From Chitinophagaceae bacterium (GTDB lineage: Bacteria > Bacteroidota > Bacteroidia > Chitinophagales > Chitinophagaceae), in the NCBI GenBank assembly GCA_017307755.1, contig JAFKGQ010000027.1, positions 1 to 52,921 on the forward strand: 52,921 nt of DNA, in the 5' to 3' direction. Below are positions 25,390-33,498 of this stretch, piece by piece. The first letter of the stretch is position 1. Every line of letters starts with the position of its first letter. Under the pieces are notes generated by a model. That model had not been told where the DNA came from. It did not search any database and worked only from the letters and a program-made list of their open reading frames with translations. The position numbers were made by a program, and so were the translations under genes.

Positions 25390-25881
25390 TTATTGCTGCA
25401 ATCCATATTTTTCGACGATCTGCGCATTGAAACCACCTTCTTTGGGATTTGGCTGCCCTTTCCCCTTAGTGACCAGATCATGTAAGCTGCCTCTTATATA
25501 ATTGCTCCAGGCGTCATTACAAACATCGAAACATTCATGTGCAGGAACCAATCCTACATGGGTGAAGTGCAGCTGCGTCTGGTTGCCTTTTTGGGAGATC
25601 TCAAAAACGATTTTTGTATCCTTCCATTCCTTCTCGTCTTTTGTAAAATTGAAATAGCTATCGACCACCAGCCAAACTACTTTTTTGTCAGGGACGACCT
25701 CTATTAATTTCATCTCAGCACGATGGACATCCTGGTAATGATAAAAAAACACATCGTTGAGCTTGTCTGTACTACCTTCAATTTCTTCCGACCACCATCC
25801 GCGAGGGTTCGTGACGGCATTGAAGACTTCTCTCGGAGAATGGTCCACCAAAAAAGAGGTAGTGAAATTTTGATCTTGCAT
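25390..25881 (-). CDS. SRPBCC (AHSA1-like START) domain protein
   Basis: The 163-residue protein has the AHSA1 pattern: TTSFLVDHSPREVFNAVTNP at the start, WWSEEIEGSTDKLNDVFFYHY, VVPDKKVVWLVVD and a C-terminal helix with HDLVTKGKG. This is a helix-grip fold with a hydrophobic pocket; members bind small molecules or assist chaperones. It is cytosolic and stands 48 bp upstream of the Imm11-like gene, same strand, so both may be one unit. The ligand is unknown. Confidence 0.82.
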   Translation of the reverse strand: MQDQNFTTSFLVDHSPREVFNAVTNPRGWWSEEIEGSTDKLNDVFFYHYQDVHRAEMKLIEVVPDKKVVWLVVDSYFNFTKDEKEWKDTKIVFEISQKGNQTQLHFTHVGLVPAHECFDVCNDAWSNYIRGSLHDLVTKGKGQPNPKEGGFNAQIVEKYGLQQ

Positions 25882-26220
25882 GGTTTTAATTTTTTGTGAT
25901 CAGTATATTTTAATTTCAATGTATTTCACGTTATAAAATTATTGTCCAAATACTTCTTATTCAGGGTGAAAATTGGACTTTATAGCGGGTGGATTTAGAC
26001 AAGGGGCTCCGGCTTTCTGAAGGCAAATGCACTATAAATGCGCGGGTGTCGTTGATGAGGATAGGAAGAAGTAGAATCGTATTGGTATCAGGCCCTCCGG
26101 GAGAATTTACTCCCATTTTTGGAAAAAAATAAAAGATGCAGAATGTATTAGTGCCTAAGGATCAATACGAAATTGTTTTGGCCTGATTCTTTTGGTATCT
26201 TATTCCAGAATCCCAACCGT
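25882..26220. other. Intergenic region between divergent genes
   Basis: This stretch separates the SRPBCC gene (minus) from the T9SS protein gene (plus) and should hold both promoters. No repeats or RNA gene were found. A weak TTG-N20-TATCTTAT pair lies about 20-50 bp before the plus-strand start. Confidence 0.4.
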
Positions 26221-27576
26221 ATGATTACCTTAAAACAATCCGCAACCCTTTTCAATAGCCTGATACTGGCTGCCACCTTGCAGCTGACAGGTGTTGCAGG
26301 TCTGCACGCACAGAACCTGGTTACGAACTCCGATTTCGCCGGTGGTTCTTCCACCGGATGGAGCACCAGCTCGAGCATAGAAATCAACCCACAAACCACG
26401 TACGGAGGGCCCTCGTCCAGCATCTATGTTACAGAGATAGATGTCGAGCGCACTATCAATCAACAGGTATGTATCCTGCCCGGACTTACATATACTTTTA
26501 CTTACCAGGCTACCCGCAGACCCCAAACCGGAACGCCGGCCAACCCCGGCATGGTGGTAAAAGTGACAGGCACAACTTCAAATACGAACTATGTGAACAG
26601 TACCCAGTTGTATGGTGGTACCACCTGGAATCCGCAAACAAAGACTTTTTCTATCACTGTACCTGCCAATTCCACAGACAAAAGACTGAATATTCAATTT
26701 TCATCGACTAACAATAGTACTACCTATGGCGTTATAATCTGGGACATCGAGCTGGCGCCTGCCGCAGGCAGTCCGCTATCCATATCCGGACCTTCGAGCT
26801 CGGCAGTTGCAGTGCTAAATAGTTATTCCCTGACCAATGCCCCTGCCAGCACTTCTTACAACTGGTCCTTTTCCGGCGGCGGCAGCCCTGGTTCATCTAC
26901 GAATGCCAACCCTTCCGTATCATGGGCGAGTACGGGATCAAAAACTGTAAGTGTAGCTGTTTCAAACGGCGTTTGTACAATGGCTACCTACACTAAAACA
27001 GTATCGGTACAAATCCCCCTGCCTGTGGATATCACCGGATTTTCAGGAACAATGGCAGGCAACAACGCTCAGCTGACCTGGGTTTCGGAAAAGGAAACGG
27101 GTGGCCGGTATTTCGTCGTGGAACGTTCCTCGAATGGAATTGATTTCGATTCCATCGGGGTGGTAAGTTCGAAGAATGCACAGATGGCTTATACATATCA
27201 GTATACGGACCGGTCTATGTCCGTTGGAAATAATTATTACCGGCTCCGGCATGTAGACCTGGATAATGCGGTGTATTACTCAAAGACTATCGTGCTGAAT
27301 AATGCTGTCGCCAGCAACAGCGGAAACATGCAGGTCTATCCGAATCCGGCTGCTGCTACGCTGAACTATCGTATCACGAGTGAGAAAGCAGGCACCGTCA
27401 TCCTCCAGGTGTACAATACAGCCGGGGTAATGGTACTAAGCAGTCGTGTACAGCTTTCCACAGGCATCAGTCAACAGTCTATCAACATTGCACAGCTTAA
27501 CAACGGCAACTATTTCCTGAAGCTGGCGGACGCACAGGGCGCCTTTCAGTATACACAGACTTTTGTAAAGCTCTAA
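26221..27576 (+). CDS. T9SS-exported carbohydrate-binding/PKD-like protein
   Basis: The start is placed at MITLKQSATLFNS, giving a signal peptide ending LTGVAGLHAQ; an upstream start would add 16 odd residues. A carbohydrate-binding-like jelly-roll domain follows (about 32-180: LVTNSDFAGGSSTGWS, IYVTEIDVERTINQQV), then a PKD-like domain (about 190-275) and the region VDITGFSGTMAGNNAQLTW that usually precedes the type IX sorting tail. The C-terminal ~75 residues (VYPNPAAATLNYRI ... YFLKL) form the T9SS sorting domain, so the protein should be secreted across the outer membrane. No catalytic domain is seen. Confidence 0.82.
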   Translation: MITLKQSATLFNSLILAATLQLTGVAGLHAQNLVTNSDFAGGSSTGWSTSSSIEINPQTTYGGPSSSIYVTEIDVERTINQQVCILPGLTYTFTYQATRRPQTGTPANPGMVVKVTGTTSNTNYVNSTQLYGGTTWNPQTKTFSITVPANSTDKRLNIQFSSTNNSTTYGVIIWDIELAPAAGSPLSISGPSSSAVAVLNSYSLTNAPASTSYNWSFSGGGSPGSSTNANPSVSWASTGSKTVSVAVSNGVCTMATYTKTVSVQIPLPVDITGFSGTMAGNNAQLTWVSEKETGGRYFVVERSSNGIDFDSIGVVSSKNAQMAYTYQYTDRSMSVGNNYYRLRHVDLDNAVYYSKTIVLNNAVASNSGNMQVYPNPAAATLNYRITSEKAGTVILQVYNTAGVMVLSSRVQLSTGISQQSINIAQLNNGNYFLKLADAQGAFQYTQTFVKL

Positions 27577-27592
27577 ATCGTATATAAAGAAG

Positions 27593-27905
27593 TCAACAAG
27601 CCGGAGAGAACTTTCTCTGCTGCCGCCTTTTACCTGCTCTTTCCTTATAGATATTCATATACACTATGGCGCCCAGCATTATTACGATGCCAACCACCTG
27701 TATAGTAGAGATTTCCTCCTTCAATATAAAGTGAGCGCAAAGGACGGCGACAGGCAATTCCACCGTCAGGAGTATAGAGCTTAAGCCGGCCCCGATCTTT
27801 GGCATTCCCTTCGTAAACATCACCGGAGGAATTACCGTTCCGAACGCAGCCAGTAAGAATCCCCATTTAAGCAATCCCGAATCCCAATGCCCACAACTGA
27901 AAATT
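27593..27905 (-). pseudogene. C-terminal remnant of an EamA/DMT-family transporter
   Basis: The reading frame from about 27905 encodes LLKWGFLLAAFGTVIPPVMF, then GAGLSSILLTVELPVAVLCA, and ends with the last membrane helix (IVIMLGAIVYMNIY) and a basic tail. This is the second EamA repeat's C-terminal half. An intact transporter needs about 300 residues and ten helices; only three are left. The upstream half is gone and replaced by a head-to-head junction with a hydrolase remnant. Confidence 0.75.
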
Positions 27906-27967
27906 GAAAGCTTCCAATTTGGAGTAGGTTACCCGTCAATACTGTACCTGCAAGAGATAACCGCCAG

Positions 27968-28180
27968 TTGATTGCTCCGGATATTTTACCTGCCCTGATC
28001 CTCAAAAAAATAGCCGGCAGCCAGGGGCAGGTTAATCGGATCGTCCGGCAGGTCACCGGGAAAGCATACAAGTACGTTGTCCCCACAGCTGGCCATACGC
28101 CTCACAAAGAGGCAAAGGAAATGGTGCTGAAGCGTTCCGTGGCGTTCATACATGAAGTAGTTGCCAAAAGGGTTATTTGA
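27968..28180 (+). pseudogene. C-terminal remnant of an alpha/beta hydrolase
   Basis: The 70 codons read IVRQVTGKAYKYVVPTAGHT and then HKEAKEMVLKRSVAFIHEVV, the typical end of an alpha/beta hydrolase with the catalytic histidine in AGHTPHKE. The preceding residues (IAPDILPALILKKIAGSQGQ) resemble the strand carrying the catalytic acid, damaged. The lid and nucleophile parts are missing. It points away from the EamA remnant, with 62 bp between them. Confidence 0.6.
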
Positions 28181-28230
28181 TCCCTAATTGCTCTTCCTAC
28201 ACAATATGAAGCAAGAGATAGGGTTGAGTG

Positions 28231-28770
28231 TTATTGTTGGAAAATTTGAGTTTCCTGAGCTTCCCATAGCTGCAGCAAGAATTTTTTTGATCTTTCGCTC
28301 TCTGTCTTAAATGAGAGCGTTATCAACAAACAGCCAAAAATAAACATGGCAAATGGAATGAGGAGCATTGGTGAAAACCTATGTTGGGAAATTTCACGTA
28401 TTTGAGCAAGTCCTGTGAAAATTATGCCTAAGCAAACAAGCCCTACAACGCCCAACCAAATTGTCATAAATATTAATACGAAAAGCACCGGGCGTATCTT
28501 TATGTTTATTTTTGTTTTGCCAGAGAATGTTGAAATGTTCCCTTTTATAACAGGTAAAAATGAATTCTTGTAGTCTATGACCCTGCTTATTGTAAATGTG
28601 TTCCCCAGGATCTCTCCTTCGTACGGTTTAGTTGAATTTTTCCTATAAGTGGAAAGTCTCAATCCTCTCTTAGGATCGATGTTGTCAGCTAAACGTCTTT
28701 TTACCTCTTCAACCGGCAACCTGCTTGTTAACGTGTACTTTCCGATGGGTAAATATTTTTTAATGTGCAT
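28231..28770 (-). CDS. Membrane protein of unknown function
   Basis: The start is set at MHIKKYLPIGKYTLTSRLPV; an upstream ATG at 28821 adds 17 poorly plausible residues. A soluble N-terminal part of ~90 residues has the pattern SRLPVEEVKRRLADNI ... GNTFTISRVIDYKNSFLPVI, followed by two membrane helices (about 95-120 and 130-152) and a short charged tail. Proteins with this N-terminal pattern are common but unnamed in Bacteroidetes. It lies 76 bp beyond the GH20 gene on the same strand and may be the last gene of that unit or independent. Confidence 0.65.
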   Translation of the reverse strand: MHIKKYLPIGKYTLTSRLPVEEVKRRLADNIDPKRGLRLSTYRKNSTKPYEGEILGNTFTISRVIDYKNSFLPVIKGNISTFSGKTKINIKIRPVLFVLIFMTIWLGVVGLVCLGIIFTGLAQIREISQHRFSPMLLIPFAMFIFGCLLITLSFKTESERSKKFLLQLWEAQETQIFQQ

Positions 28771-28846
28771 AGTGTCGCAGGAGAATAAACCCCAATATAC
28801 AATAAAGTATCTGCAGGACAAATGGAAGGGAATTTGATGGATATGT

Positions 28847-30748
28847 TTACTTCGATGCCATCACTACCCTGCTAACAACGCTTCTTTTCCCGGACTGTGT
28901 GATCCTGATCACTTTTAACTCTTTCTGTTTACCAGCAGGCACGTCGACGGACAATGGTCCGTCGGCCATCCAATCCTCCGGAGAGGGATCGTGTCCATCC
29001 AATGTATAGAATATCTTTTCGCCAGGTATCACAGGCTTGAAATTAAAATGAAAGTTTGCGCCGGTGAGGGTGGTATCTACCGCCGGCAGTACCTGGGGAA
29101 CCCTGTAATTAAAATTCCATCGCTCCATTTTTGCCAGGTGCTCCCCTACGCGATGTTCCAGGAAATCAGGATACTCCATTTTCTTTTCCGGGCTCCAGGC
29201 GACTTCTGCAAGCGCAAAGATCCGGGGAATGATCATATACTCCAGCTTCGCCATGCTGGGGATGTGCTCGGTCCAGAGACAGCCCTGGATACCCAGGATG
29301 TGACGGCGTATATCGGGAGGCAATGTATCGGGAGCGGGATTGTAATCATATATCTGCTGCATGGGCGCATTCCCGCCATGGCTGACCGGCTCCATGACAG
29401 ATCTGCTTTGCGCATAGTCGAAATAGAAACCGTTGGCGCCAGGGGTCAGAACAATATCATGCTGCCGGGCAGCAGTCCAAAAAGCGCTATCCGTCCAGCG
29501 ACAAGTAGCCAGCGCAACCCCGGGCGCCGCATCACCCCGCACCGTCTCATCCCAGCCGGCCAGCTTTTTATGTTTGTTTTCCAGGATCCTGCTCACCCGG
29601 CGGATGAAATAGCTCTGTAGCTGTTCAATGTTCCTGAAATTATTTGCTTTTATAAACTCCTGTACTGAACTGTCCTTCTCCCAATAGCCCTTATAGCACT
29701 CATCGCCGCCAATGTGGATGTATTCGCATGGGAAAAGGGCAGCGATCTCTGTAAATACCTTGTCAAGGAACTCATATACTTTTTCGCTCGCGGGGTTGAG
29801 GGTATTGTCTATGTGCATTTCAAAACGTCCCTTCCCGAACCATACCCCAAAGGCAGTCCCGGGGTTGACCTTTATGCTGGTGTCTTTTGTGCAGCAAAGT
29901 TCCGGATAAGCCGCGATCGCGGCCATGCAATGACCAGGTATGTCGATCTCAGGTATGATCGTTATGTATCTATCTGCCGCATATCGTATCACTTCTCTTA
30001 TCTCCTCCTGTGTATAAAAGCCGCCTTCGGTTGGCGCCTCGCCAGGTCGGGGAGGCTCATTTGTGCCAAACCGCCCCCTTCGTGGTACGCGCCAGGCGCC
30101 GATGTCAGTCAGCCGGGGTAATGATCTGATCTCGATACGCCATCCATTGTCATCTGTCAGGTGCCAGTGAAAGCGATTGAGCTTATAGGCCGCCATCAGG
30201 TCCAATACCTGTTTTATCTGCGGTACGGTAAAGAAATGACGGCTTACATCCAGCATCAGTCCGCGGTATGGGAAGCGTGGATGGTCTTCGATAGTCATGG
30301 CGGGAAGACGGAGAGGGAGGCTGTCTGTCGGGGGGATCAGCTGTAATAAAGTTTGTACACCATAAAAAAGCCCAGCGTCTCTGCCGGTGATCTTTATACG
30401 CGACGGCCGGATCTCGAGCTTGTATCCTTCCGGGGGAAGGTTTTCCGTGGATGTCTGTGTCAGCAGGATGGTGTCTTTCGGGCCTGTTTGGGAAAGAGGT
30501 AGGGGTTGCTGCCGGAGGGTGGTCGGGAGCTGTTGCCGGAGAAAGACCAGGAGCTTATCCTGCGGGTCATCGGCCATGACTACTGTGGCCCGGCTGAGGA
30601 CAAAAACACCCCGGCCTTCTTTCAGGCAGGCCGGGGCGGGTATGAGCGCGGGTATCCGTCGCTGGGCGGATACGGATGTGATTAGGGTTGAGAGGAATGT
30701 TAATTTGATAAATAGTTTGTACATGGGTCGCATACGCGGGCTTTTCAT
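28847..30748 (-). CDS. GH20 beta-N-acetylhexosaminidase
   Basis: A signal peptide (MYKLFIKLTFLSTLITSVSA; a start at 30724 is equally possible) leads to the GH20b small domain (about 30-155) and the GH20 catalytic barrel (158-520). FHWHLTDDNGWRIEI at 193-207 and IHIGGDE at 344-350 are hallmark motifs; D349-E350 is the catalytic pair of substrate-assisted hydrolysis. A C-terminal ~80-residue beta domain (FYTLDGHDPSPEDW) follows. The enzyme removes terminal GlcNAc or GalNAc from oligosaccharides in the periplasm or at the surface. It is the last gene of the SusCD-type locus, 11 bp behind the DUF6528-like gene. Confidence 0.92.
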   Translation of the reverse strand: MKSPRMRPMYKLFIKLTFLSTLITSVSAQRRIPALIPAPACLKEGRGVFVLSRATVVMADDPQDKLLVFLRQQLPTTLRQQPLPLSQTGPKDTILLTQTSTENLPPEGYKLEIRPSRIKITGRDAGLFYGVQTLLQLIPPTDSLPLRLPAMTIEDHPRFPYRGLMLDVSRHFFTVPQIKQVLDLMAAYKLNRFHWHLTDDNGWRIEIRSLPRLTDIGAWRVPRRGRFGTNEPPRPGEAPTEGGFYTQEEIREVIRYAADRYITIIPEIDIPGHCMAAIAAYPELCCTKDTSIKVNPGTAFGVWFGKGRFEMHIDNTLNPASEKVYEFLDKVFTEIAALFPCEYIHIGGDECYKGYWEKDSSVQEFIKANNFRNIEQLQSYFIRRVSRILENKHKKLAGWDETVRGDAAPGVALATCRWTDSAFWTAARQHDIVLTPGANGFYFDYAQSRSVMEPVSHGGNAPMQQIYDYNPAPDTLPPDIRRHILGIQGCLWTEHIPSMAKLEYMIIPRIFALAEVAWSPEKKMEYPDFLEHRVGEHLAKMERWNFNYRVPQVLPAVDTTLTGANFHFNFKPVIPGEKIFYTLDGHDPSPEDWMADGPLSVDVPAGKQKELKVIRITQSGKRSVVSRVVMASK

Positions 30749-30759
30749 AATGTCGGTGC

Positions 30760-31863
30760 TTATTGATAATCGGGGTCAAATACCCTGGCCTTATAGAATT
30801 TGGCGCCAGTTACCGCCCGTTGTGCGTTCAATGCACCTGTGGGAGCATAAAAATCGACGGTGTCCGTCACCCAGCCGGTGGACGGGTTGGGGCGGGGACG
30901 GGCCTCTACTATCTGGCCGGAGGGCTGGTTGCCGATGCTTTTGACAAAGTCCCGGTTGGAAGCGCCGGGTGCGGCGGTAAAGGTTTTTGAGGTCTTGTCG
31001 TAGAGATAGACGCCGCCGTTGTTGAAGTCGGTGTTCATGCTTACCCAGAGTTTGTTGTTATCATAGTAGTAAGGATATACATCATGTCCCCATGCGCCGG
31101 GCAGTATGCTTCTCCTGAGTGAGTCTTCCGTCAATGTTGGGTTGGCGGCTGTACCTCCCACGATCAGGGCCGTAAGCACGTGCTTGTTGCCGTTGGGCAA
31201 AACAAGGTAGCCTGTCACCCAAAGACGGTTAATAGCCGGATCCCACAGGACGGCATGAGCAGAGGTAAGATTGAACTGGTCATAATTGGCATGGTTGGGA
31301 GGCGCCTGTGAAGAGGAATACACCCTTATCCAGTTGCCATAGGGCTGGCCTGTCGTGCCCGCGGCCGCGACGGCGATATTCCCGTTGGGCAGCAATTCTA
31401 CGGAGTGCACGCCCGTGTACTGATGAAACCCGATGATCCACACTCTTGCGCCGGAAGGATAGGCGGCGATCGTCGCCATGACACCACCGCTGGCTACGAT
31501 GGCCTGGCTGGTGCCGGAGAATACGGTAGTATTGCGCAGCTTTACATCCGTCGGATCGTCCCAAAGACTGACCTCGGAGCTGCTGTATCCCCTGGCCGTC
31601 GTCGGCTTCCAACTCCATTTTAGTGCGGCAGCGGTATTCCAATCATAAACAGCCGGATCATAGACCTCGATCTGGTGATCGCTGTCCTGGTTGGTGGTTG
31701 CGATCCAGCAACCGCAAGGCGTGGCGAGTGGCTGCACCACGGAAGTCTTTGATCCCTCCGTATCGGCAGCGGGCTTTCGGATGGCCGTCTCGCGCTTACA
31801 GGCCATGTAAGCAGCGGCAAGTGCAATAGAAGCACCTGCAAGAAAATAGAATCTCATTTTCAT
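30760..31863 (-). CDS. DUF6528-like lipoprotein of the SusCD locus
   Basis: The signal peptide has a lipobox (LAAAYMAC, C21). The mature protein begins with CGCWIATTNQDSDHQIEVYD and has propeller-like repeats: DWNTAAALKWSW, IAAYPSGARVWIIGFHQYTG, VELLPNGNIAVAAAGT, VTGYLVLPNGNKH. The end reads FYKARVFDPDYQ. I recall this as the DUF6528 family, probably a beta-propeller that binds ligands. It lies between SusD and GH20 genes with short gaps (43 and 11 bp), so it is likely a surface glycan-binding or processing partner. Confidence 0.6.
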   Translation of the reverse strand: MKMRFYFLAGASIALAAAYMACKRETAIRKPAADTEGSKTSVVQPLATPCGCWIATTNQDSDHQIEVYDPAVYDWNTAAALKWSWKPTTARGYSSSEVSLWDDPTDVKLRNTTVFSGTSQAIVASGGVMATIAAYPSGARVWIIGFHQYTGVHSVELLPNGNIAVAAAGTTGQPYGNWIRVYSSSQAPPNHANYDQFNLTSAHAVLWDPAINRLWVTGYLVLPNGNKHVLTALIVGGTAANPTLTEDSLRRSILPGAWGHDVYPYYYDNNKLWVSMNTDFNNGGVYLYDKTSKTFTAAPGASNRDFVKSIGNQPSGQIVEARPRPNPSTGWVTDTVDFYAPTGALNAQRAVTGAKFYKARVFDPDYQ

Positions 31864-31906
31864 TGCTTATAGGTTTTTATGGTTTTGATAAAACTACAGG
31901 AGCGTC

Positions 31907-33469
31907 CTATTCATACCCATGGTTCTGCGTAAGTTTGGTATTCAACTGTGTCTCTGAATATGGTATGGGGAAAAGCAATCTGTCGGTGGTTAGCTTATAC
32001 GAGTTGGGAGACAGATAATCGTTTGCCGGCCGGAGTATGTCGCCCTGCGCATTCATGACGGTGATGGCATTGCCTGTTCTTACCAAGTCTAACCACCGCT
32101 TGTTCTCAAAAGCCAGCTCCACTCTTCTCTCGTGCAGGATGGAATCACGAAGCACAGTCTGGTCGGTGGACGTCAGGGGAGCAAGACCGGCCCTGCCGCG
32201 CACCTGGTTCACCCAGGGAAGGGCATCCGCCGTCCGGCCCTGTTCATTCAGGCTTTCCGCGAGTAACAGCAGCACTTCTGCGTAACGGTATACGGGCCAG
32301 TTGTCGTCCGTCTTTTGCGGGAGCGTGTGTGCATGCAGGTATTTTTTATTAAAGGGCCGGCCGGCTTTGCCCGGAGATGGCGTATAACCCACGATGCTTT
32401 TTACGGCAGATGGCGTAAAGTCGGAGCTGGAGCTCCAGGTGCCTTCGACAACGGCGATGGATGCATCCAGACGCTTGTCACCAGACTCATAAGCGCCGAT
32501 GAGGTCCTGAGTAGGGGTGTTCCAACCGCCATAAGTGGTAATGGTATTAGCGATATCACCCGTGACGATGGTACAGTTGGCCATCCTGGGAATGTACCAG
32601 TAGATAAAGGAGCTTTCCTGACCGAGAATGGCCATGGAGTATTGTATCTCGAAGATGGACTCCTTGCTGTTCTTATTGTTCGTGGCAAAGGCGGCGGCAT
32701 AGTCAGTCTGCAGCTGATAGCCCATCTGGGTCACTTTTTCCAGGGCGGCTTCGGCATCGGCATACTTCTTTTGCGTCATGTATACATCCGCCAGCAAGGT
32801 CAGCGCGGAACCTTTTGTAGCGCGTCCGACCTGAGGAAAAGCGGGTGGATTGAGTTTTTGCACAGCGTCCGTCGCATCGGCGATGATCTGCGCATATACA
32901 GAGTCCGCGGAAGACCTGGCTAAGAAGGCCTGTGTCTGATTTTGCACGGCATGGAGGTACAGTGGTACGCCTCCATAATAACGGACGAGATAAAAATAAG
33001 AAAGGGCGCGCAGAAATTCCGCTTCGCCTGTGAACCTGTTCTTTACGGAGTCGGCAAGCGTGACGCCGCCGATACGATCCAGTATGGCATTGGCCCTGCT
33101 GATGACGACATAGTTGTTATTCCACATGCCGGCCGTCTCGGTATTGAACTTGTCGTCCAGGAAATTGTCGATGTTTTCGCGATAGACATTCACCACTGCT
33201 CTATCAGATGCCTTATAATCATAAAAGGTATTGTCGGACCGCATCTCACCCATCAGCCAGGGGGCGGTGACATAGGATGTGCCGGTACCCAGACTTATGC
33301 TGGCCCTTAAACCCTGGTAAGCGCCATTCAGGGCTTGCTCGAAATCGGTCTGTGTCTTATAAAACCCGGCTGCATTGCCCTGGCTCAAGGGGTTTTGATC
33401 CAGGAAGCTCTTTTTACAGGAAGCCAGCCCCAGCAAAGCGAAGATGATATATATGCTAATTTTTTTCAT
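31907..33469 (-). CDS. SusD/RagB-family outer-membrane lipoprotein
   Basis: The signal peptide ends in a lipobox (IIFALLGLASC, C18), directly followed by KKSFLDQNPLSQ, typical for SusD proteins. The N-terminal TPR-like helical part (NGAYQGLRASISLG, EAEFLRALSYFYLVRYYGGVPL) and the C-terminal RagB/SusD region (RYAEVLLLLAESLNEQG, HERRVELAFENKRWLDLVRTG) are complete; length 520 is usual. It caps the SusC barrel and binds glycans outside the cell. It follows SusC by 29 bp. Confidence 0.93.
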   Translation of the reverse strand: MKKISIYIIFALLGLASCKKSFLDQNPLSQGNAAGFYKTQTDFEQALNGAYQGLRASISLGTGTSYVTAPWLMGEMRSDNTFYDYKASDRAVVNVYRENIDNFLDDKFNTETAGMWNNNYVVISRANAILDRIGGVTLADSVKNRFTGEAEFLRALSYFYLVRYYGGVPLYLHAVQNQTQAFLARSSADSVYAQIIADATDAVQKLNPPAFPQVGRATKGSALTLLADVYMTQKKYADAEAALEKVTQMGYQLQTDYAAAFATNNKNSKESIFEIQYSMAILGQESSFIYWYIPRMANCTIVTGDIANTITTYGGWNTPTQDLIGAYESGDKRLDASIAVVEGTWSSSSDFTPSAVKSIVGYTPSPGKAGRPFNKKYLHAHTLPQKTDDNWPVYRYAEVLLLLAESLNEQGRTADALPWVNQVRGRAGLAPLTSTDQTVLRDSILHERRVELAFENKRWLDLVRTGNAITVMNAQGDILRPANDYLSPNSYKLTTDRLLFPIPYSETQLNTKLTQNHGYE

Positions 33470-33498
33470 TTTTTAAGCTTGGTGTGTTAAAAGAAATT

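Noticed and set aside
28991..30121. Long plus-strand open frames opposite the GH20 gene
   Set aside because: GH20 motifs on the minus strand are complete; the plus-strand products are Cys/Arg-rich without any domain.
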